Source of the DNA: Lentzea fradiae
Lineage (GTDB): Bacteria; Actinomycetota; Actinomycetes; Mycobacteriales; Pseudonocardiaceae
DNA: 64,000 bases
Direction of reading: 5' to 3'
Assembly: GCF_900100955.1 (NCBI RefSeq)
Contig: NZ_FNCC01000001.1
Span: 1-64,000 of the forward strand
Under the pieces are notes generated by a model that searched no databases, had not been told where the DNA came from, and saw only the letters and a program-made list of their open reading frames with translations. This document shows, piece after piece, positions 39,237 to 49,899 of the stretch (positions are counted from its first letter, which is position 1; each line of letters begins with the position of its first letter). Made by a program: the position numbers and the translations under genes.

Positions 39237-39303
39237 GACGGTGGACGCACCCGGTTAGGCAGCGGTTAATCACACCCGCCCGGCTCCGGCTGAGACGGGC
39301 CGG

Positions 39304-39333
39304 TTGACCCCGGTGGCTCCCCGGTGCCTGAAT
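39304..39333 (+). promoter_or_regulatory. Candidate promoter of the SRPBCC gene
   Basis: TTGACC at 39304-39309 and CTGAAT at 39328-39333 are separated by 18 bases. The -10 ends 7 bases before the ATG at 39341, so the mRNA would be leaderless; no ribosome site is present. Confidence 0.45.
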
Positions 39334-39340
39334 CATCGCC

Positions 39341-39814
39341 ATGAGCCGCTGGGTGTTGTCCGTCGAACGCCGTATCGCCGCGCCCGCGGACGAGATCTAC
39401 GCCGTGGTCGCCGACCCGGACCGGCACCGCGACTTCGACGGGTCGGACGCGCTGCGCGGCGTCGCCGAGGCCAGCTCACCGGCCCGGCCACTGGTGGTGG
39501 GCGACCACTTCAGCATGAACATGGACCTGCGCGGCCAGTACGTCATGACCAGCACCGTCGTCGAGGCGGAGCCGGGGCGGCGGTTCGCCTGGCAGTCGAG
39601 GCCGCACAAGAGCTCCGCGAGGTGGCGGTCCGCGTTCGGCGGCCGGATCTGGCGGTACGAGCTCGAACCGGACGGCGGCACGACCCTGGTGCGGGAGAGC
39701 TGGGACCTGACCGAGGAGCCGTTGCGGGTGGTCGTCGGGCTCGGCCGTCCCGTGGCACGCGACGCCATGACCGCCTCGCTCGAACGCCTGGCCCGGCTGG
39801 TCGAGCGGAGCTGA
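39341..39814 (+). CDS. SRPBCC/START-like lipid- or ligand-binding protein
   Basis: A 157-residue protein of the polyketide cyclase/dehydrase SRPBCC fold. Typical signs are VERRIAAPADEIYAVVADPDRHRDFDGS at the start, a hydrophobic cavity strand pattern (FSMNMDLRGQYVMTSTVVEAE, RFAWQS) and the C-terminal helix AMTASLERLARLVE. Such proteins bind hydrophobic ligands or act as co-regulators; the ligand is unknown. Convergent with the dehydrogenase gene, one base apart. Confidence 0.82.
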   Translation: MSRWVLSVERRIAAPADEIYAVVADPDRHRDFDGSDALRGVAEASSPARPLVVGDHFSMNMDLRGQYVMTSTVVEAEPGRRFAWQSRPHKSSARWRSAFGGRIWRYELEPDGGTTLVRESWDLTEEPLRVVVGLGRPVARDAMTASLERLARLVERS

Positions 39815-39815
39815 G

Positions 39816-42392
39816 TCACCGCAGGCCGAGCCGGTCCGCGAGAACGCTCGCCAGGTGCACCGGTTCGCGCTCGGTGGTGTGCCGGATCTGCGTGCGGCAG
39901 CTGAAGCCGTCCGCGACCACCAGCGCGTCCTCGTCGGCCCGCAACGACGGGAGCAGGTCCTGTTCGGCACACGCGATCGACACGTCGTAGTGACCCCGCT
40001 CGAACCCGAAGTTGCCGGCGAGACCGCAGCAGCCCTCCACGACCTTCGGCTTCAGGCCCGCCTTGACCATCGCGGCGCGGTCGGGGCCGAAGCCCAGCTC
40101 CGCGTACTGGTGGCAGTGGGTCTGCACGACCGCGTCCCGCTCGCCCTCCCCGTCCGGCAACCGGGGCGCGACGTGCTCGGCGAACGTGCGGGTGGCCTCG
40201 GCGAGCGCGTGCACGGCCGGGTCGCCGGACAGCTTCGGGGCCTCGGCGCGCAGGAACGCCGTGCAGCTCGGTTCCAGGCCGATCACCGGGACACCGCGGC
40301 TCGTCCACGGGTGCAGCGCCCGTGCGGTCCGCTCGACGACCTCGCGGGCCTTGCCGAGCTGGCCGGTCGAGTGCCACGTCAGTCCACAGCAGACGTTCGC
40401 GGACGGCAGCTCGACGCGGTTTCCCAGGTGTGCCAGCACGGTGGCGGCGTCGAGGCCGATGCCCGGCTCGAAGAAGTTCGTGAACGTGTCGGGGAACAGC
40501 AGCACCGGCTCGCCCTCGCCGAGCGGGCGGAAGCGCCGGGTCAGGGGGGTGACGGGCCGGGGCAGCTCGCGTTGCGGGGTGAGCCCGGCGAACCGGCCGA
40601 ACCGCGCCGTGAGGCGGTTGACCAGCCGGTAGCGCAGCCACGTCGGCAGCCAGCCCATCGCGTAGTGGGAGCGCGGCCGGACCCTGCCCTTGTAGTGCTC
40701 GTGCAGGAACTCCGCCTTGTAGCTCGCCATGTCCACGTCGACGGGACAGTCCCGCTTGCACCCCTTGCAGCCCAGGCAGAGGTCGAGCGCCTCGGCCACC
40801 TCGGCAGACCGCCAGCCGTCCTTGATCACGTCACCGGCGAGCATCTCGAACAACAGGTGCGCCCGGCCGCGCGTCGAGTGCTTCTCCTCCTTGGTGACGC
40901 GGTAGCTCGGGCACATCACGCCGCCCTTGGTGTTCAGGCACTTGCCGACGCCGACGCACCGCCGCGTGTCGCTCGCGAACTCCGCGCGGGCCGGGATCGT
41001 CGGGGGAGCGACGAGGATCCGCAGGTCGTCGTCCAGCTTCAGCGGCTCGACGATCCGGCCGGGGTTGAGCAGGTTGCTCGGGTCGAACGCGTGCTTGAAC
41101 TGCTGGAACGCCTTGATCGCGGCGGGCGGGTACATCCGGCCGAGCAGCTCCGAGCGCGCCTGGCCGTCGCCGTGCTCGCCGGACAGGCTGCCGCCGTGCC
41201 GCACGACCAGGTCGGCCGCGTCCTGGAGGAACTCGCGGTAGCCGCCGGCCAGGTCGAAGTCGATGCGGACGTGCAGGCAGCCCTCGCCGTAGTGGCCGTA
41301 GGTGACGCCGCGCCGGCCGTGCCCGGTCAGCAGCTCGTCGAACTCGCGCAGGTAGGCGCCGAGGCGTTGCGGCGGCACGGCCGCGTCCTCCCAGCCCGAC
41401 CAGGCTTCGCTGCCGTCGGCCATCCGGGTGGCCAGGCCCGCGCCGTCCTCGCGGATGCGCCACAACGCCCGCTGGTGCGCGGCGTCGTGCACCACCATCG
41501 AGTGCTTGCTGAGCCGTGCGATCCGTTCAGGACGGTCCTCGACCTCGACGAACAGCCAGCTGCGGCCGTCCGGCAGCTCCGGCCGCGAGCGCACCGCGCG
41601 CACCAGGCTCTCGTTCAGGCCCTCGACCGCCAGCGCGTCCTCGATCTGCGTCACCTGGTCGGCGGCCTCGTAGGTGTCCGGGAAGCCGAGCACGACCAGG
41701 ACGCGGCGCTCCGGCCTGCGCACGAGCTTCAGCTCCGCGCCCAGCACGACGACGCACGTGCCCTCTGTGCCGACCAGTTGCTGAGTGAGCGTCGGGGCGT
41801 CCAGCGCGTACCCGCTCACCCGGCGGCTCAGCGAGGGGAACCACGCCGGGTCGTGCCCCGGCAACGCGAGCGGCGGGGGTGAGGTGGTGTCGAACGTGCG
41901 TCCGTCCACCGTGAGCACCCGCAGGTTCGCCACGTTCTCGCTGGTCTTGCCCCACCTGATCGAGTGCGCGCCGCACGCGTTGTTGCCGATCATCCCGCCG
42001 ATCGTGCAGCGCGAGTGCGTGGACGGGTCCGGCCCGAACACGTGGTCACCCGCCGCGGAGTTGATCCGGTCGAGCACCGCGCCCGGCTGCGCGAACGCGC
42101 GGTCGCCGGAGACCTCGAACGCCGTCAGGTAGCGGCTGAAGTCGAGCACCAGCCCGGTGCCGCACGCGTTGCCCGCGACGGACGTCCCCGCGCCCCGGCT
42201 GGTGATCGGCACCCGGTGCTCCGCGGCGATCCCGACGGCCGCGGCGACGGCGTCCGTCGTGCGTGGACGGACGACCACGCGCGGCACGTGCCGGTAGTTC
42301 GAGGCGTCCGCCGCGTACAGGGCCCGGCTGGCCGGGTCGTCCAGGACGTCACCGTCCACGTCGCGGCGAAGTCGATCGAGAAAGGCCCGCAT
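39816..42392 (-). CDS. FAD/Fe-S 2-hydroxyacid dehydrogenase (YdiJ-like)
   Basis: An 858-residue fusion of a GlcD-type FAD oxidoreductase and a GlpC/CCG-type iron-sulfur protein, the arrangement of E. coli YdiJ (D-2-hydroxyglutarate oxidation is the best-known activity). The FAD domain has TSRGAGTSVAGNACG near residue 65 and GGMIGNNACGAHSIRWG near 130. Two cluster motifs follow: a spaced RCVGVGKC...VMCPS and a canonical CLGCKGCKRDCP near residue 550, then two CCG motifs (CCGLTWHS, CCGLAGNFGFE). Electrons would go to a quinone or soluble acceptor. Divergent from fabG. Confidence 0.88.
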   Translation of the reverse strand: MRAFLDRLRRDVDGDVLDDPASRALYAADASNYRHVPRVVVRPRTTDAVAAAVGIAAEHRVPITSRGAGTSVAGNACGTGLVLDFSRYLTAFEVSGDRAFAQPGAVLDRINSAAGDHVFGPDPSTHSRCTIGGMIGNNACGAHSIRWGKTSENVANLRVLTVDGRTFDTTSPPPLALPGHDPAWFPSLSRRVSGYALDAPTLTQQLVGTEGTCVVVLGAELKLVRRPERRVLVVLGFPDTYEAADQVTQIEDALAVEGLNESLVRAVRSRPELPDGRSWLFVEVEDRPERIARLSKHSMVVHDAAHQRALWRIREDGAGLATRMADGSEAWSGWEDAAVPPQRLGAYLREFDELLTGHGRRGVTYGHYGEGCLHVRIDFDLAGGYREFLQDAADLVVRHGGSLSGEHGDGQARSELLGRMYPPAAIKAFQQFKHAFDPSNLLNPGRIVEPLKLDDDLRILVAPPTIPARAEFASDTRRCVGVGKCLNTKGGVMCPSYRVTKEEKHSTRGRAHLLFEMLAGDVIKDGWRSAEVAEALDLCLGCKGCKRDCPVDVDMASYKAEFLHEHYKGRVRPRSHYAMGWLPTWLRYRLVNRLTARFGRFAGLTPQRELPRPVTPLTRRFRPLGEGEPVLLFPDTFTNFFEPGIGLDAATVLAHLGNRVELPSANVCCGLTWHSTGQLGKAREVVERTARALHPWTSRGVPVIGLEPSCTAFLRAEAPKLSGDPAVHALAEATRTFAEHVAPRLPDGEGERDAVVQTHCHQYAELGFGPDRAAMVKAGLKPKVVEGCCGLAGNFGFERGHYDVSIACAEQDLLPSLRADEDALVVADGFSCRTQIRHTTEREPVHLASVLADRLGLR

Positions 42393-42462
42393 TCACCCGA
42401 TCATGCCTGGTCGGATGTGACGTGGCTTGCGCGATGCCGGACTACCTGCCGGTAGCAGATAG

Positions 42463-43206
<744 letters not shown>

Positions 43207-43248
43207 GCTTTCGTCTCCGTTCTTCTTTTCGGGAAAGGGTTGGATCAA

Positions 43249-44016
43249 GTGACCGGACTGCTCGAAGGCAAGCGCCTGCTGATCACGGGTGTGATCACCG
43301 ACGCGTCGATCGCCTTCCACGTCGCACGCGTCGCCCAGGAGCAGGGCGCCGAGGTCGTGCTGACCGGGTTCGGCCGGATGAGCCTCGTGCAGCGCATCGC
43401 CAAGCGCCTGCCCAAGCCCGCGCCCGTGGTCGAGCTCGACGTGCAGAACCAGGAGCACCTGGACACGCTCGCCGACCGCGTCCGCGAGCACGTCGACGGC
43501 CTCGACGGCGTCGTGCACGCCATCGGGTTCGCCCCGCAGAGCTGCCTCGGCGCGCCGTTCATGGACGCGCCGTGGGAGGACGTCTCCGTCGCGATGCACG
43601 TGTCGGCCTACTCCTACAAGGCGCTGGTGCAGGCCGCGCGTCCGCTGCTGTCGCCCGGCTCGTCCGTCGTCGGTCTCGACTTCGACGCCCGCCAGGTGTG
43701 GCCCGCCTACAACTGGATGGGCGCGGCGAAGGCGGCGTTCGAGTCGATCAACCGCTACATGGCGCGCGACCTCGGCCCCGAGGGCATCCGCGTCAACCTG
43801 ATCTCCGCGGGCCCGGTGCGCACCATGGCCGCGAAGTCCATCCCCGGCTTCGCGGCGCTCGAGGAGGTGTGGGCCGACAAGGCCCCACTGTCGTGGGACG
43901 TCGAGGACCCGACGCCGGTCGCGAAGTCGGTGTGCGGCCTGCTGTCCGACTGGTTCCCGGCCACCACCGGGTCGATGGTGTTCGTCGACGGCGGTGTGCA
44001 CTTCCTCGGTATCTGA
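43249..44016 (+). CDS. inhA: NADH-dependent enoyl-ACP reductase (InhA-type)
   Basis: Reduces the 2-enoyl-ACP double bond in the last step of FAS-II elongation; the target of isoniazid in mycobacteria. The 255-residue protein opens TGLLEGKRLLITGVITDASIAFH, very like M. tuberculosis InhA, and has the catalytic pair in SAYSYKALVQ and NWMGAAKAA and the ending ATTGSMVFVDGG. The GTG at 43249 is chosen by homology; a TTG at 43240 sits next to AAAGGG and would add three residues. It is 42 bases after fabG. Confidence 0.93.
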   Translation: MTGLLEGKRLLITGVITDASIAFHVARVAQEQGAEVVLTGFGRMSLVQRIAKRLPKPAPVVELDVQNQEHLDTLADRVREHVDGLDGVVHAIGFAPQSCLGAPFMDAPWEDVSVAMHVSAYSYKALVQAARPLLSPGSSVVGLDFDARQVWPAYNWMGAAKAAFESINRYMARDLGPEGIRVNLISAGPVRTMAAKSIPGFAALEEVWADKAPLSWDVEDPTPVAKSVCGLLSDWFPATTGSMVFVDGGVHFLGI

Positions 44017-44068
44017 GGTCACGCGGGTTCGCCGTGTGGGGTGCGGGGACGTCTGATTGGATGGAGCG

Positions 44069-45094
44069 GTGAGTTTCGATGCGCTGCTCTGGCTGTCGTT
44101 CGGCGGCCCGGAAGGTCCTGAGGACGTCCGCCCCTTCCTGGAGAACGTGGTCCGCGGACGGGGCGTGCCGCCGGAGCGGCTGGACGAGGTCGAGGCCCAC
44201 TACCAGCACTTCGGTGGCGTGTCCCCGATCAACCGCCTGAACCGCGAGGCCATCGAGGCCGTCCGCGCCACCGGGTTCGAGCTGCCGGTCTACTTCGGCA
44301 ACCGCAACTGGCACCCGATGGTCGAGGAGACCGTCGAGCGGATGAAGGCCGACGGGGTCCGCCGCGCACTGGTGTTCCCGACGAGCGCCTACGGCGGCTA
44401 CTCGGCGTGCCGCCAGTACGACGAGGACATCCTGCGCGCGCTGCGGGCCGTGCCCGACGGTCCCGAACTGGTGAAGCTGCGCCACTTCTTCGACCACCCG
44501 CTGTTCATCTCGGCGTTCGCCGACGGCGTCCGCGCCGCGGCGGAGACGCTGACCGGCCCGTACCGGCTCGTCTTCACCGCGCACTCGGTGCCGGTGTCGG
44601 CGGACAAGGCCGCCGGACCGCCCGAGGAGGGCGGCTTCCGCTACTCGCGCCAGGTCGCGGAGGCGTCCCGCCTGGTCGCCGCCGAGCTGGGCGTCACCGA
44701 GTACGACGTGGTGTGGCAGTCGCGGTCGGGCCCGCCGCAGGTCCCGTGGCTGGAACCGGACATCGTCGACCACATCGACGCGTTGCACGCCAAGGGCGTC
44801 ACCGGTGTCGTGGTGTGCCCGATCGGGTTCGTGTCCGACCACCTGGAGGTCGTGTGGGACCTCGACACCGAGGCCCGCGACCGCGCCGCCGAGCTGGGCA
44901 TGGAGTTCGCCCGCTCCGCGACGCCGAACGCCGACCCGCGCTTCGCCGAGCTCGTGGTGGAGCTGGTGGCGGAGCACACGTCCGGCGCTCCGGTGCGGAA
45001 GCTGTCCGAGTTCGTGGCGGCCGGGTGCACGGTGAACGGCGCGCCGTGTGCGCCGTTGTGCTGCGAGCCCGCGAAGAGGCCCGCACGCGGCTGA
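44069..45094 (+). CDS. hemH: Ferrochelatase (coproporphyrin type)
   Basis: Inserts iron into coproporphyrin III (actinobacterial/firmicute CpfC route) or protoporphyrin. The 341-residue protein has [18 protein letters not shown] at the start, the catalytic His in [14 protein letters not shown] near residue 172, and [15 protein letters not shown] near 251. A C-terminal cluster [13 protein letters not shown] matches the [2Fe-2S] ligands of actinobacterial ferrochelatases. GTG at 44069 is preferred; TTG at 44057 would add four residues. Convergent with the substrate-binding protein gene, 8 bases apart. Confidence 0.92.
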   Translation: MSFDALLWLSFGGPEGPEDVRPFLENVVRGRGVPPERLDEVEAHYQHFGGVSPINRLNREAIEAVRATGFELPVYFGNRNWHPMVEETVERMKADGVRRALVFPTSAYGGYSACRQYDEDILRALRAVPDGPELVKLRHFFDHPLFISAFADGVRAAAETLTGPYRLVFTAHSVPVSADKAAGPPEEGGFRYSRQVAEASRLVAAELGVTEYDVVWQSRSGPPQVPWLEPDIVDHIDALHAKGVTGVVVCPIGFVSDHLEVVWDLDTEARDRAAELGMEFARSATPNADPRFAELVVELVAEHTSGAPVRKLSEFVAAGCTVNGAPCAPLCCEPAKRPARG

Positions 45095-45102
45095 GCCTTG
45101 CT

Positions 45103-46428
45103 TCAGCGACCTTGTAGCGCGCCCGTCAGCGCCTCCACGGCGTCGGCGGGCAACGCGCCGTCGTGGTCCAGCGCGTAGCGGATCACGTTGCGGAACTCGT
45201 CGCTGAACCGCGAGTAGTACGGCGTGACCGGGCGCAGCCGGGCGTCCTCGATGGCTTTCAGCAGGGTGCCCGCGTAGAGGTGCTTCCTGGTGACGATGCT
45301 GTCCTGGTAGACGATCCCGCGGGTGGCGGCCAGACCGCCGCGTTCGAACAGCAGCTGCTGGCTACGCGGGCCCGTCAGGAACTCGATGAGCGCCTGGGCC
45401 GCACGGGGTTTCTTCGACTTCGAGGAGATGGCGAGGTTCTGGCCGCCGAGCACGCTCGGGCCGGTCAGCCGCATCACCTCGAACTCGATGCCGGGACGGC
45501 CCGCCGACTCGCCGCGGTTGCCCTCCAGCGCCCGGTGCGCGACCGGCCAGTTGCGCATGAACACGATCTTGCCGTCGCGGAACGCCTGCGTGGTCAGCAG
45601 CTCGTTCTGGTCGCGGGACTCCGGCAGCACCACGGGTTCGCCGCCCTTGAGGCCGTCGGCGAGCCAGCGCAGGGCGCGTCGGGTGCGCTCGGAGTCGATC
45701 ACGACCTTGCCCGTCTCGTCGACGACGTCGCCCTTCTCCGCCCAGATCAGCTCCAGCGCGTTCACCGTCAGGCCCTCGTAGTCGTCGAACTGGCCGCCGA
45801 AGCCGGCGGTGAGGCGGGCGTCCCGGTCGCTGCGCAGCGCGCGCAGCGAGGTGGTGGCGATGTCGTCGAGGCCGAGCGGCTCCTCGGGCACGAGGTCCTT
45901 GCGGTAGAAGAGAAGTCCCGCGTCGGTGTTGAACGGCAGCGCCCACAGCACGCCCTGGTAGCGGCAGCTCTCCAGCGGGCGCCGCAGGAACCCGCTCGTG
46001 TCCACACCGGACAGCGGACGCAGGTAGCCCGACTGCGCGAACTCGGCGGTCCACGTGACGTCGAGGTTGAAGACGTCCACGTTGTCCGCCTTCTCCCTGG
46101 CCCGCGCCACCATCTCGCTGCGCTGCCCGTCCGCCTCCAGCGGCAGCTCCACGATCTCCGCCGGCTGCTCGGGGTGCTCGGCGTTCCACTGGTTGATCAG
46201 GGCCTGCCGCTGGCCGTTCTCGCTCAGGTCGAGGCCGCTGAGCACGACGAGCTTGCCCTTCTCCCACTCGGTCGGCTCGCGGAACAGCGGCTGCACCCCG
46301 CTGGTGAACAGGATCGTGAGCACGACTCCGATCGCCACGCCCATCGCGAGCCACGACCGGTTCGCCCACACCACGCCGGGCGGGCCGAGCCTCGGCCGCG
46401 CCTCCCAGAACCGTCTCAGCCACCTCAT
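45103..46428 (-). CDS. Membrane-anchored extracellular solute-binding protein
   Basis: A 441-residue protein with one N-terminal membrane anchor (WLAMGVAIGVVLTILF, about 25-43) instead of a lipobox and a type 1 ABC-transporter solute-binding fold (LVVLSGLDLSENGQRQALIN, VDVFNLDVTWTAEFAQSGYL, LPFNTDAGLLFYRKDLV, FMRNWPVAH), as in sugar-binding proteins. No permease or ATPase gene is adjacent. It overlaps the upstream VWA/substrate-binding gene (ATGA), so the two probably form one complex. Ligand unknown. Confidence 0.85.
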   Translation of the reverse strand: MRWLRRFWEARPRLGPPGVVWANRSWLAMGVAIGVVLTILFTSGVQPLFREPTEWEKGKLVVLSGLDLSENGQRQALINQWNAEHPEQPAEIVELPLEADGQRSEMVARAREKADNVDVFNLDVTWTAEFAQSGYLRPLSGVDTSGFLRRPLESCRYQGVLWALPFNTDAGLLFYRKDLVPEEPLGLDDIATTSLRALRSDRDARLTAGFGGQFDDYEGLTVNALELIWAEKGDVVDETGKVVIDSERTRRALRWLADGLKGGEPVVLPESRDQNELLTTQAFRDGKIVFMRNWPVAHRALEGNRGESAGRPGIEFEVMRLTGPSVLGGQNLAISSKSKKPRAAQALIEFLTGPRSQQLLFERGGLAATRGIVYQDSIVTRKHLYAGTLLKAIEDARLRPVTPYYSRFSDEFRNVIRYALDHDGALPADAVEALTGALQGR

Positions 46429-48224
46429 CCGGCACCTCCCCACACCCTGCGGAACAACGCCACGAGATCGTCGCCGAGCGTGTTCGTCGTCGAGTCGCGG
46501 CACTCGCCGCCGGACGCGTCGGTGATCTCCGTCAACGCGTGCGCCGAGCAGCTCGCGTCGCCCACGGCGATGATGAACACCCGGATTCCCTTCTGCGCCA
46601 CGGTGTTCACGACGTCCTGGCGGGTCTGCGCGCTCGTCGTGTCCTCGCCGTCGGTCAGCGCTATCACCGCGCCGACGTGGTCCGCGTCGTCGGCGCCGAC
46701 CCGGTCCAGCCCGTCGAGGATCGCCTGGTGCAACGGCGTGCCACCGGTCGGCCGGACAGCGTTCAACGCGGCGGTCGTGGCCTCCTTGTCACGCCTGCCC
46801 AGCGGGACGAGCCGGCGGACCTCGTCGTTGTTGAACACCGACAGGCCGTACGTGTCCTTCTCGCCCATCTGCGTGAGGGCTTTGCGGACGCCCTCGGTCG
46901 CGACGGCGAACCTCGTCTCCCCGCTGACCGTCTGTTCGGCCATCGAGCCGGAGGCGTCGAGGGTGAGCCAGACCCGGCCGTCGCGCTTGGCCTGCTCGTA
47001 GCTCTTCTGGAACGCGGTGTGCGCGTCGTCGTCCGGCGCCGCCTCCGCGCGGTCCAGCACCAGACCGGCCCGCACGCCGAGCTCCTCGCGGAACGCGGAG
47101 CCCGCCGCCTGCCGGGCGGGCCGCAACCCGGCGGCGTTGAGCGCCGACATGCCCTCCTGCGTGCCGAGCCACTCCTGGAACCGCCTCGCGGGCTCGCGCG
47201 CGGCCAGGTTCGACACGTCCGGCGCGTCCCACTCGACGAGGTTCAGCGGGTAGTCGGCGCGGTAGGTGTCCGACGGGTACAGCGCGGTGAGGCAGGGCTT
47301 CTCGGCGCAGCCCCTGTTGCGCCGCAACAGCACCTGCTCGGTCGTGATCACCGCGGCGCCCGCCGGCGGCCGGACGGCCTCCTGGACCCGCCGTTCCACG
47401 ACGGCCGGGGTGAGCGACTCGTACAGCGCCTCCGTCGCGAGCTTGCCGTCGATCGCCATCAGCGGGTTCGGCCGGACGATCGGGATGCCGGTGCCGCCGA
47501 CCTTGGTGAACAGCTCACCCCACGTCTCCGGCGTGCCCGACACCACGTCCCGCGCGATGGCCGGGGGCACCCCGAGCACGACGGGCGAGAACGCCACCGA
47601 CTCGCCCGGCCTGATCCGCACCGCCGACCCGATGCCGCCCGTGCGGCGCGCCACCTCGTTCGTCTCCGTCGTCGAGTCGGGCAGCCACACGTCCGGGTGC
47701 GGCCCGATCTCCCGCAGGTCCTGCGAGGACCACGACGCCCGCAGCGCGTTCGCGCCCTGGTTGCCCGGCGCCGAGAACACGTAGAGCCGCGCGGTGCGGC
47801 ACCCGTGGTTGCGCGCGGACGTGTGCTGCTCGAACTTCCGCGCCACCTCGCTGACCACGGGTTCCGCGTCCACCGAGGTGAGCACGCGGACCTCCGTGGG
47901 CTGCGGGCACCCGAGCAGCAGCACCCGCCCGTACGCGACCACCGGCGGGGCCGCGAGCGCGACGAGCCCGGCCGAGACCAGCAGCACGGCCGTGAACACG
48001 ACCCAGCGCAACCGGATGCGCTTGGCCACCCGGTTCAGCCTGTCGATCGCGGACGCCGACACCACCAGCAGTGCCGTGCCGAGGCCGTAGAGCACCCACG
48101 ACTGCCACGTGGCGAGCGCTCCGACCGCGGCCTGGGACAGCAGGTGCCCGGCGACGGCGGCCAGCATGAGGGCCCCCGCGTACCGGGGTGTCGTGCTCGA
48201 CCGGCGCTGGTCGACGTCCTCCAT
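46425..48224 (-). CDS. Substrate-binding and VWA-domain membrane protein
   Basis: A 599-residue protein. Three membrane helices lie in the first 110 residues (about 18-38, 43-62, 78-100). A periplasmic binding protein-like domain follows (TEVRVLTSVDAEPVVSEVAR, VAFSPVVLGVPPAIAR), then a C-terminal VWA domain with MIDAS motif DASGS near residue 420 and ALTDGEDTTS near 510. The ATG at 48224 has GGAGG eight bases upstream. Together with the overlapping downstream binding protein it forms a two-gene module without transport subunits; a sensory or surface-assembly role is inferred. Confidence 0.8.
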   Translation of the reverse strand: MEDVDQRRSSTTPRYAGALMLAAVAGHLLSQAAVGALATWQSWVLYGLGTALLVVSASAIDRLNRVAKRIRLRWVVFTAVLLVSAGLVALAAPPVVAYGRVLLLGCPQPTEVRVLTSVDAEPVVSEVARKFEQHTSARNHGCRTARLYVFSAPGNQGANALRASWSSQDLREIGPHPDVWLPDSTTETNEVARRTGGIGSAVRIRPGESVAFSPVVLGVPPAIARDVVSGTPETWGELFTKVGGTGIPIVRPNPLMAIDGKLATEALYESLTPAVVERRVQEAVRPPAGAAVITTEQVLLRRNRGCAEKPCLTALYPSDTYRADYPLNLVEWDAPDVSNLAAREPARRFQEWLGTQEGMSALNAAGLRPARQAAGSAFREELGVRAGLVLDRAEAAPDDDAHTAFQKSYEQAKRDGRVWLTLDASGSMAEQTVSGETRFAVATEGVRKALTQMGEKDTYGLSVFNNDEVRRLVPLGRRDKEATTAALNAVRPTGGTPLHQAILDGLDRVGADDADHVGAVIALTDGEDTTSAQTRQDVVNTVAQKGIRVFIIAVGDASCSAHALTEITDASGGECRDSTTNTLGDDLVALFRRVWGGAG

Positions 48225-48461
48225 CCCGCGTTCCTCCCCACCCGGCACCCTATGACGCGGCACCGACAGTTCCGGGGCAGTTGCGGGGTCTCGGGGCGTC
48301 GCCGGGGGAGAACCACTCGTTCGGGTCAGCGAGTCATCGGGTCCGCGCCCGTCGCGGCTGGTGGGGAGCGGTCCGGTGCGGCGCGGGTGATCAGCGGGGC
48401 CGCCTCGGTGCGTCAGCGACGGTCGTGCCCGCTCCCTGCGCGCACCCGGCGCGCCGACGGG

Positions 48462-49259
48462 TCAGTGGCGGCCCGCGCCGCTGTCCGCCAGTACGCGCAC
48501 GGCCTCGTCCACCGCGGCGCACCGGGCCCGGCGCACCGCCTCCGTCACCGGGCGCAACGCGTCGGTGCGCGCCGTCATCGCCGACGCCGACACGGCGCCG
48601 CCGGGGGAGTCGGACCTCGCCACGGACAGGATCGCGTCCACCTCCGCGGCGCGCTGCAGCACCCGCAGGGAGCGGGGCGGCATCGCGTCCGGCCAGGGCA
48701 GCGCCGAGTTCGCGGCGGCCAGGTCGGTGATCTCCTTGCGCACGTTCGGGCGGTGCTTGGCCACGTCGAGCGCGGCCAGCGCCGCCGTCGCCTCGCGCAG
48801 GGCGGAGCCCAGGCTGTGCTCCGCCTCGCCGATCGGGATGTGCTCCAGGCCCGTGGACGACGGCAGGTCGAAGACCGTCCACCGCATCACGCCGTCCGCC
48901 ACGATCTTCGGCACCAGGCCCACGTGGACGGACGGGATCACGAGCGCCTCGCCTGCGCGCAGCGCGCACGTCGCGAGCGTGCCCTTGCCGCCCAGGCCGC
49001 GCACGTCTCCCGCCACGGGCAGCACCAGCCGTGCCGAGGTCGCGCCCGCACGTCGCAGGGCGGCCAGCAGCAGGGCGGGGCCCACCGGGGCCTCGTCGGG
49101 ACCGGGGAGGTCGAGCGCCGTGGCGGTGCCGTCGTCGTCGGCCACCACCTCGTGCTGCTCGGCCCACGTGTGCAGGGCGTCGAGGACGTCGTCGGCCGCG
49201 GCAAGGCCGTGCAGCCATCCCGACGTCCACACGACCAGCGTGGCACTCGCACAGGACAC
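48462..49259 (-). CDS. Uncharacterised actinobacterial protein
   Basis: A 265-residue soluble protein I cannot assign. It contains a buried strand region (TLVVWTSGWLHGL at the start), a segment RLVLPVAGDVRGLGG and a C-terminal helical part with HRPNVRKEITDLAAAN. Codon use is typical of the window. It lies between the VWA module and the YcxB-like gene on the same strand but with gaps of 237 and 71 bases. The GTG at 49259 lacks a convincing ribosome site. Confidence 0.65.
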   Translation of the reverse strand: MSCASATLVVWTSGWLHGLAAADDVLDALHTWAEQHEVVADDDGTATALDLPGPDEAPVGPALLLAALRRAGATSARLVLPVAGDVRGLGGKGTLATCALRAGEALVIPSVHVGLVPKIVADGVMRWTVFDLPSSTGLEHIPIGEAEHSLGSALREATAALAALDVAKHRPNVRKEITDLAAANSALPWPDAMPPRSLRVLQRAAEVDAILSVARSDSPGGAVSASAMTARTDALRPVTEAVRRARCAAVDEAVRVLADSGAGRH

Positions 49260-49330
49260 CCGAAGAGATTACGTGGAGGCACCCCGATGGCCCCAACCGG
49301 TGTGCCCGATCCGAGACGTCCGGACGAGAA

Positions 49331-49825
49331 CTACTGGGCCGCGGGGCCGATGTGCTTCTCCAGCAAGCCGCGGAACGACGTCACGTCCTCATCGGACGCG
49401 AACGCCCGGTGCGGCACGGACAGCGACGCCACGCCCTCGTCCAGGGTCTGCAGCACGAAGCCCTGCCGCGTCTCGGTCCAGCCGGGCAGCTCCTCCCAGC
49501 CGATCTCCTCGCGGACGGAGCTGCCGACGGCCATCCGGAACGACTGGTCGTCCGCGCTGCCCACGACGGTCCGGCTGATCATCTCGTCCGACGAGAAGCG
49601 CCACCACACCGCCACCGGCTCCATCAGCGCGATGACCAGCGCGCACCCCAGGCCGAACAGCGCGACGAACAGCATGTCGTCGAAGGCGGTCAGCAGCACC
49701 ACCGAGATCACGGCGAACGCGAGGGCGAACCACGGCGCCCACCTGACCATCGGCACCATCGTGCGCAGGCTGGCCCGCCAGTCCGCGGGGGAAGGGGCCC
49801 AGTTGAAGTCGACACTGTTGCTCAT
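49331..49825 (-). CDS. YcxB-like membrane protein
   Basis: A 164-residue protein with two adjacent membrane helices (about 29-72: WFALAFAVISVVLL, FVALFGLGCALVIALM) and a C-terminal domain ending LPHRAFASDEDVTSFRGLLE-like, which matches the YcxB C-terminal pattern (SxxxxxxIPxRAF). Function unknown. The ATG at 49825 is preferred to 49837 because the family begins close to the first helix. Divergent from the MoxR-like ATPase gene. Confidence 0.65.
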   Translation of the reverse strand: MSNSVDFNWAPSPADWRASLRTMVPMVRWAPWFALAFAVISVVLLTAFDDMLFVALFGLGCALVIALMEPVAVWWRFSSDEMISRTVVGSADDQSFRMAVGSSVREEIGWEELPGWTETRQGFVLQTLDEGVASLSVPHRAFASDEDVTSFRGLLEKHIGPAAQ

Positions 49826-49899
49826 AGCGCCCTGCATTCTGCTGCACGGTGACCGCGCGTTTCCGGCGGATGACGAAAGTGGGCTGGAGCTGCTCCACG

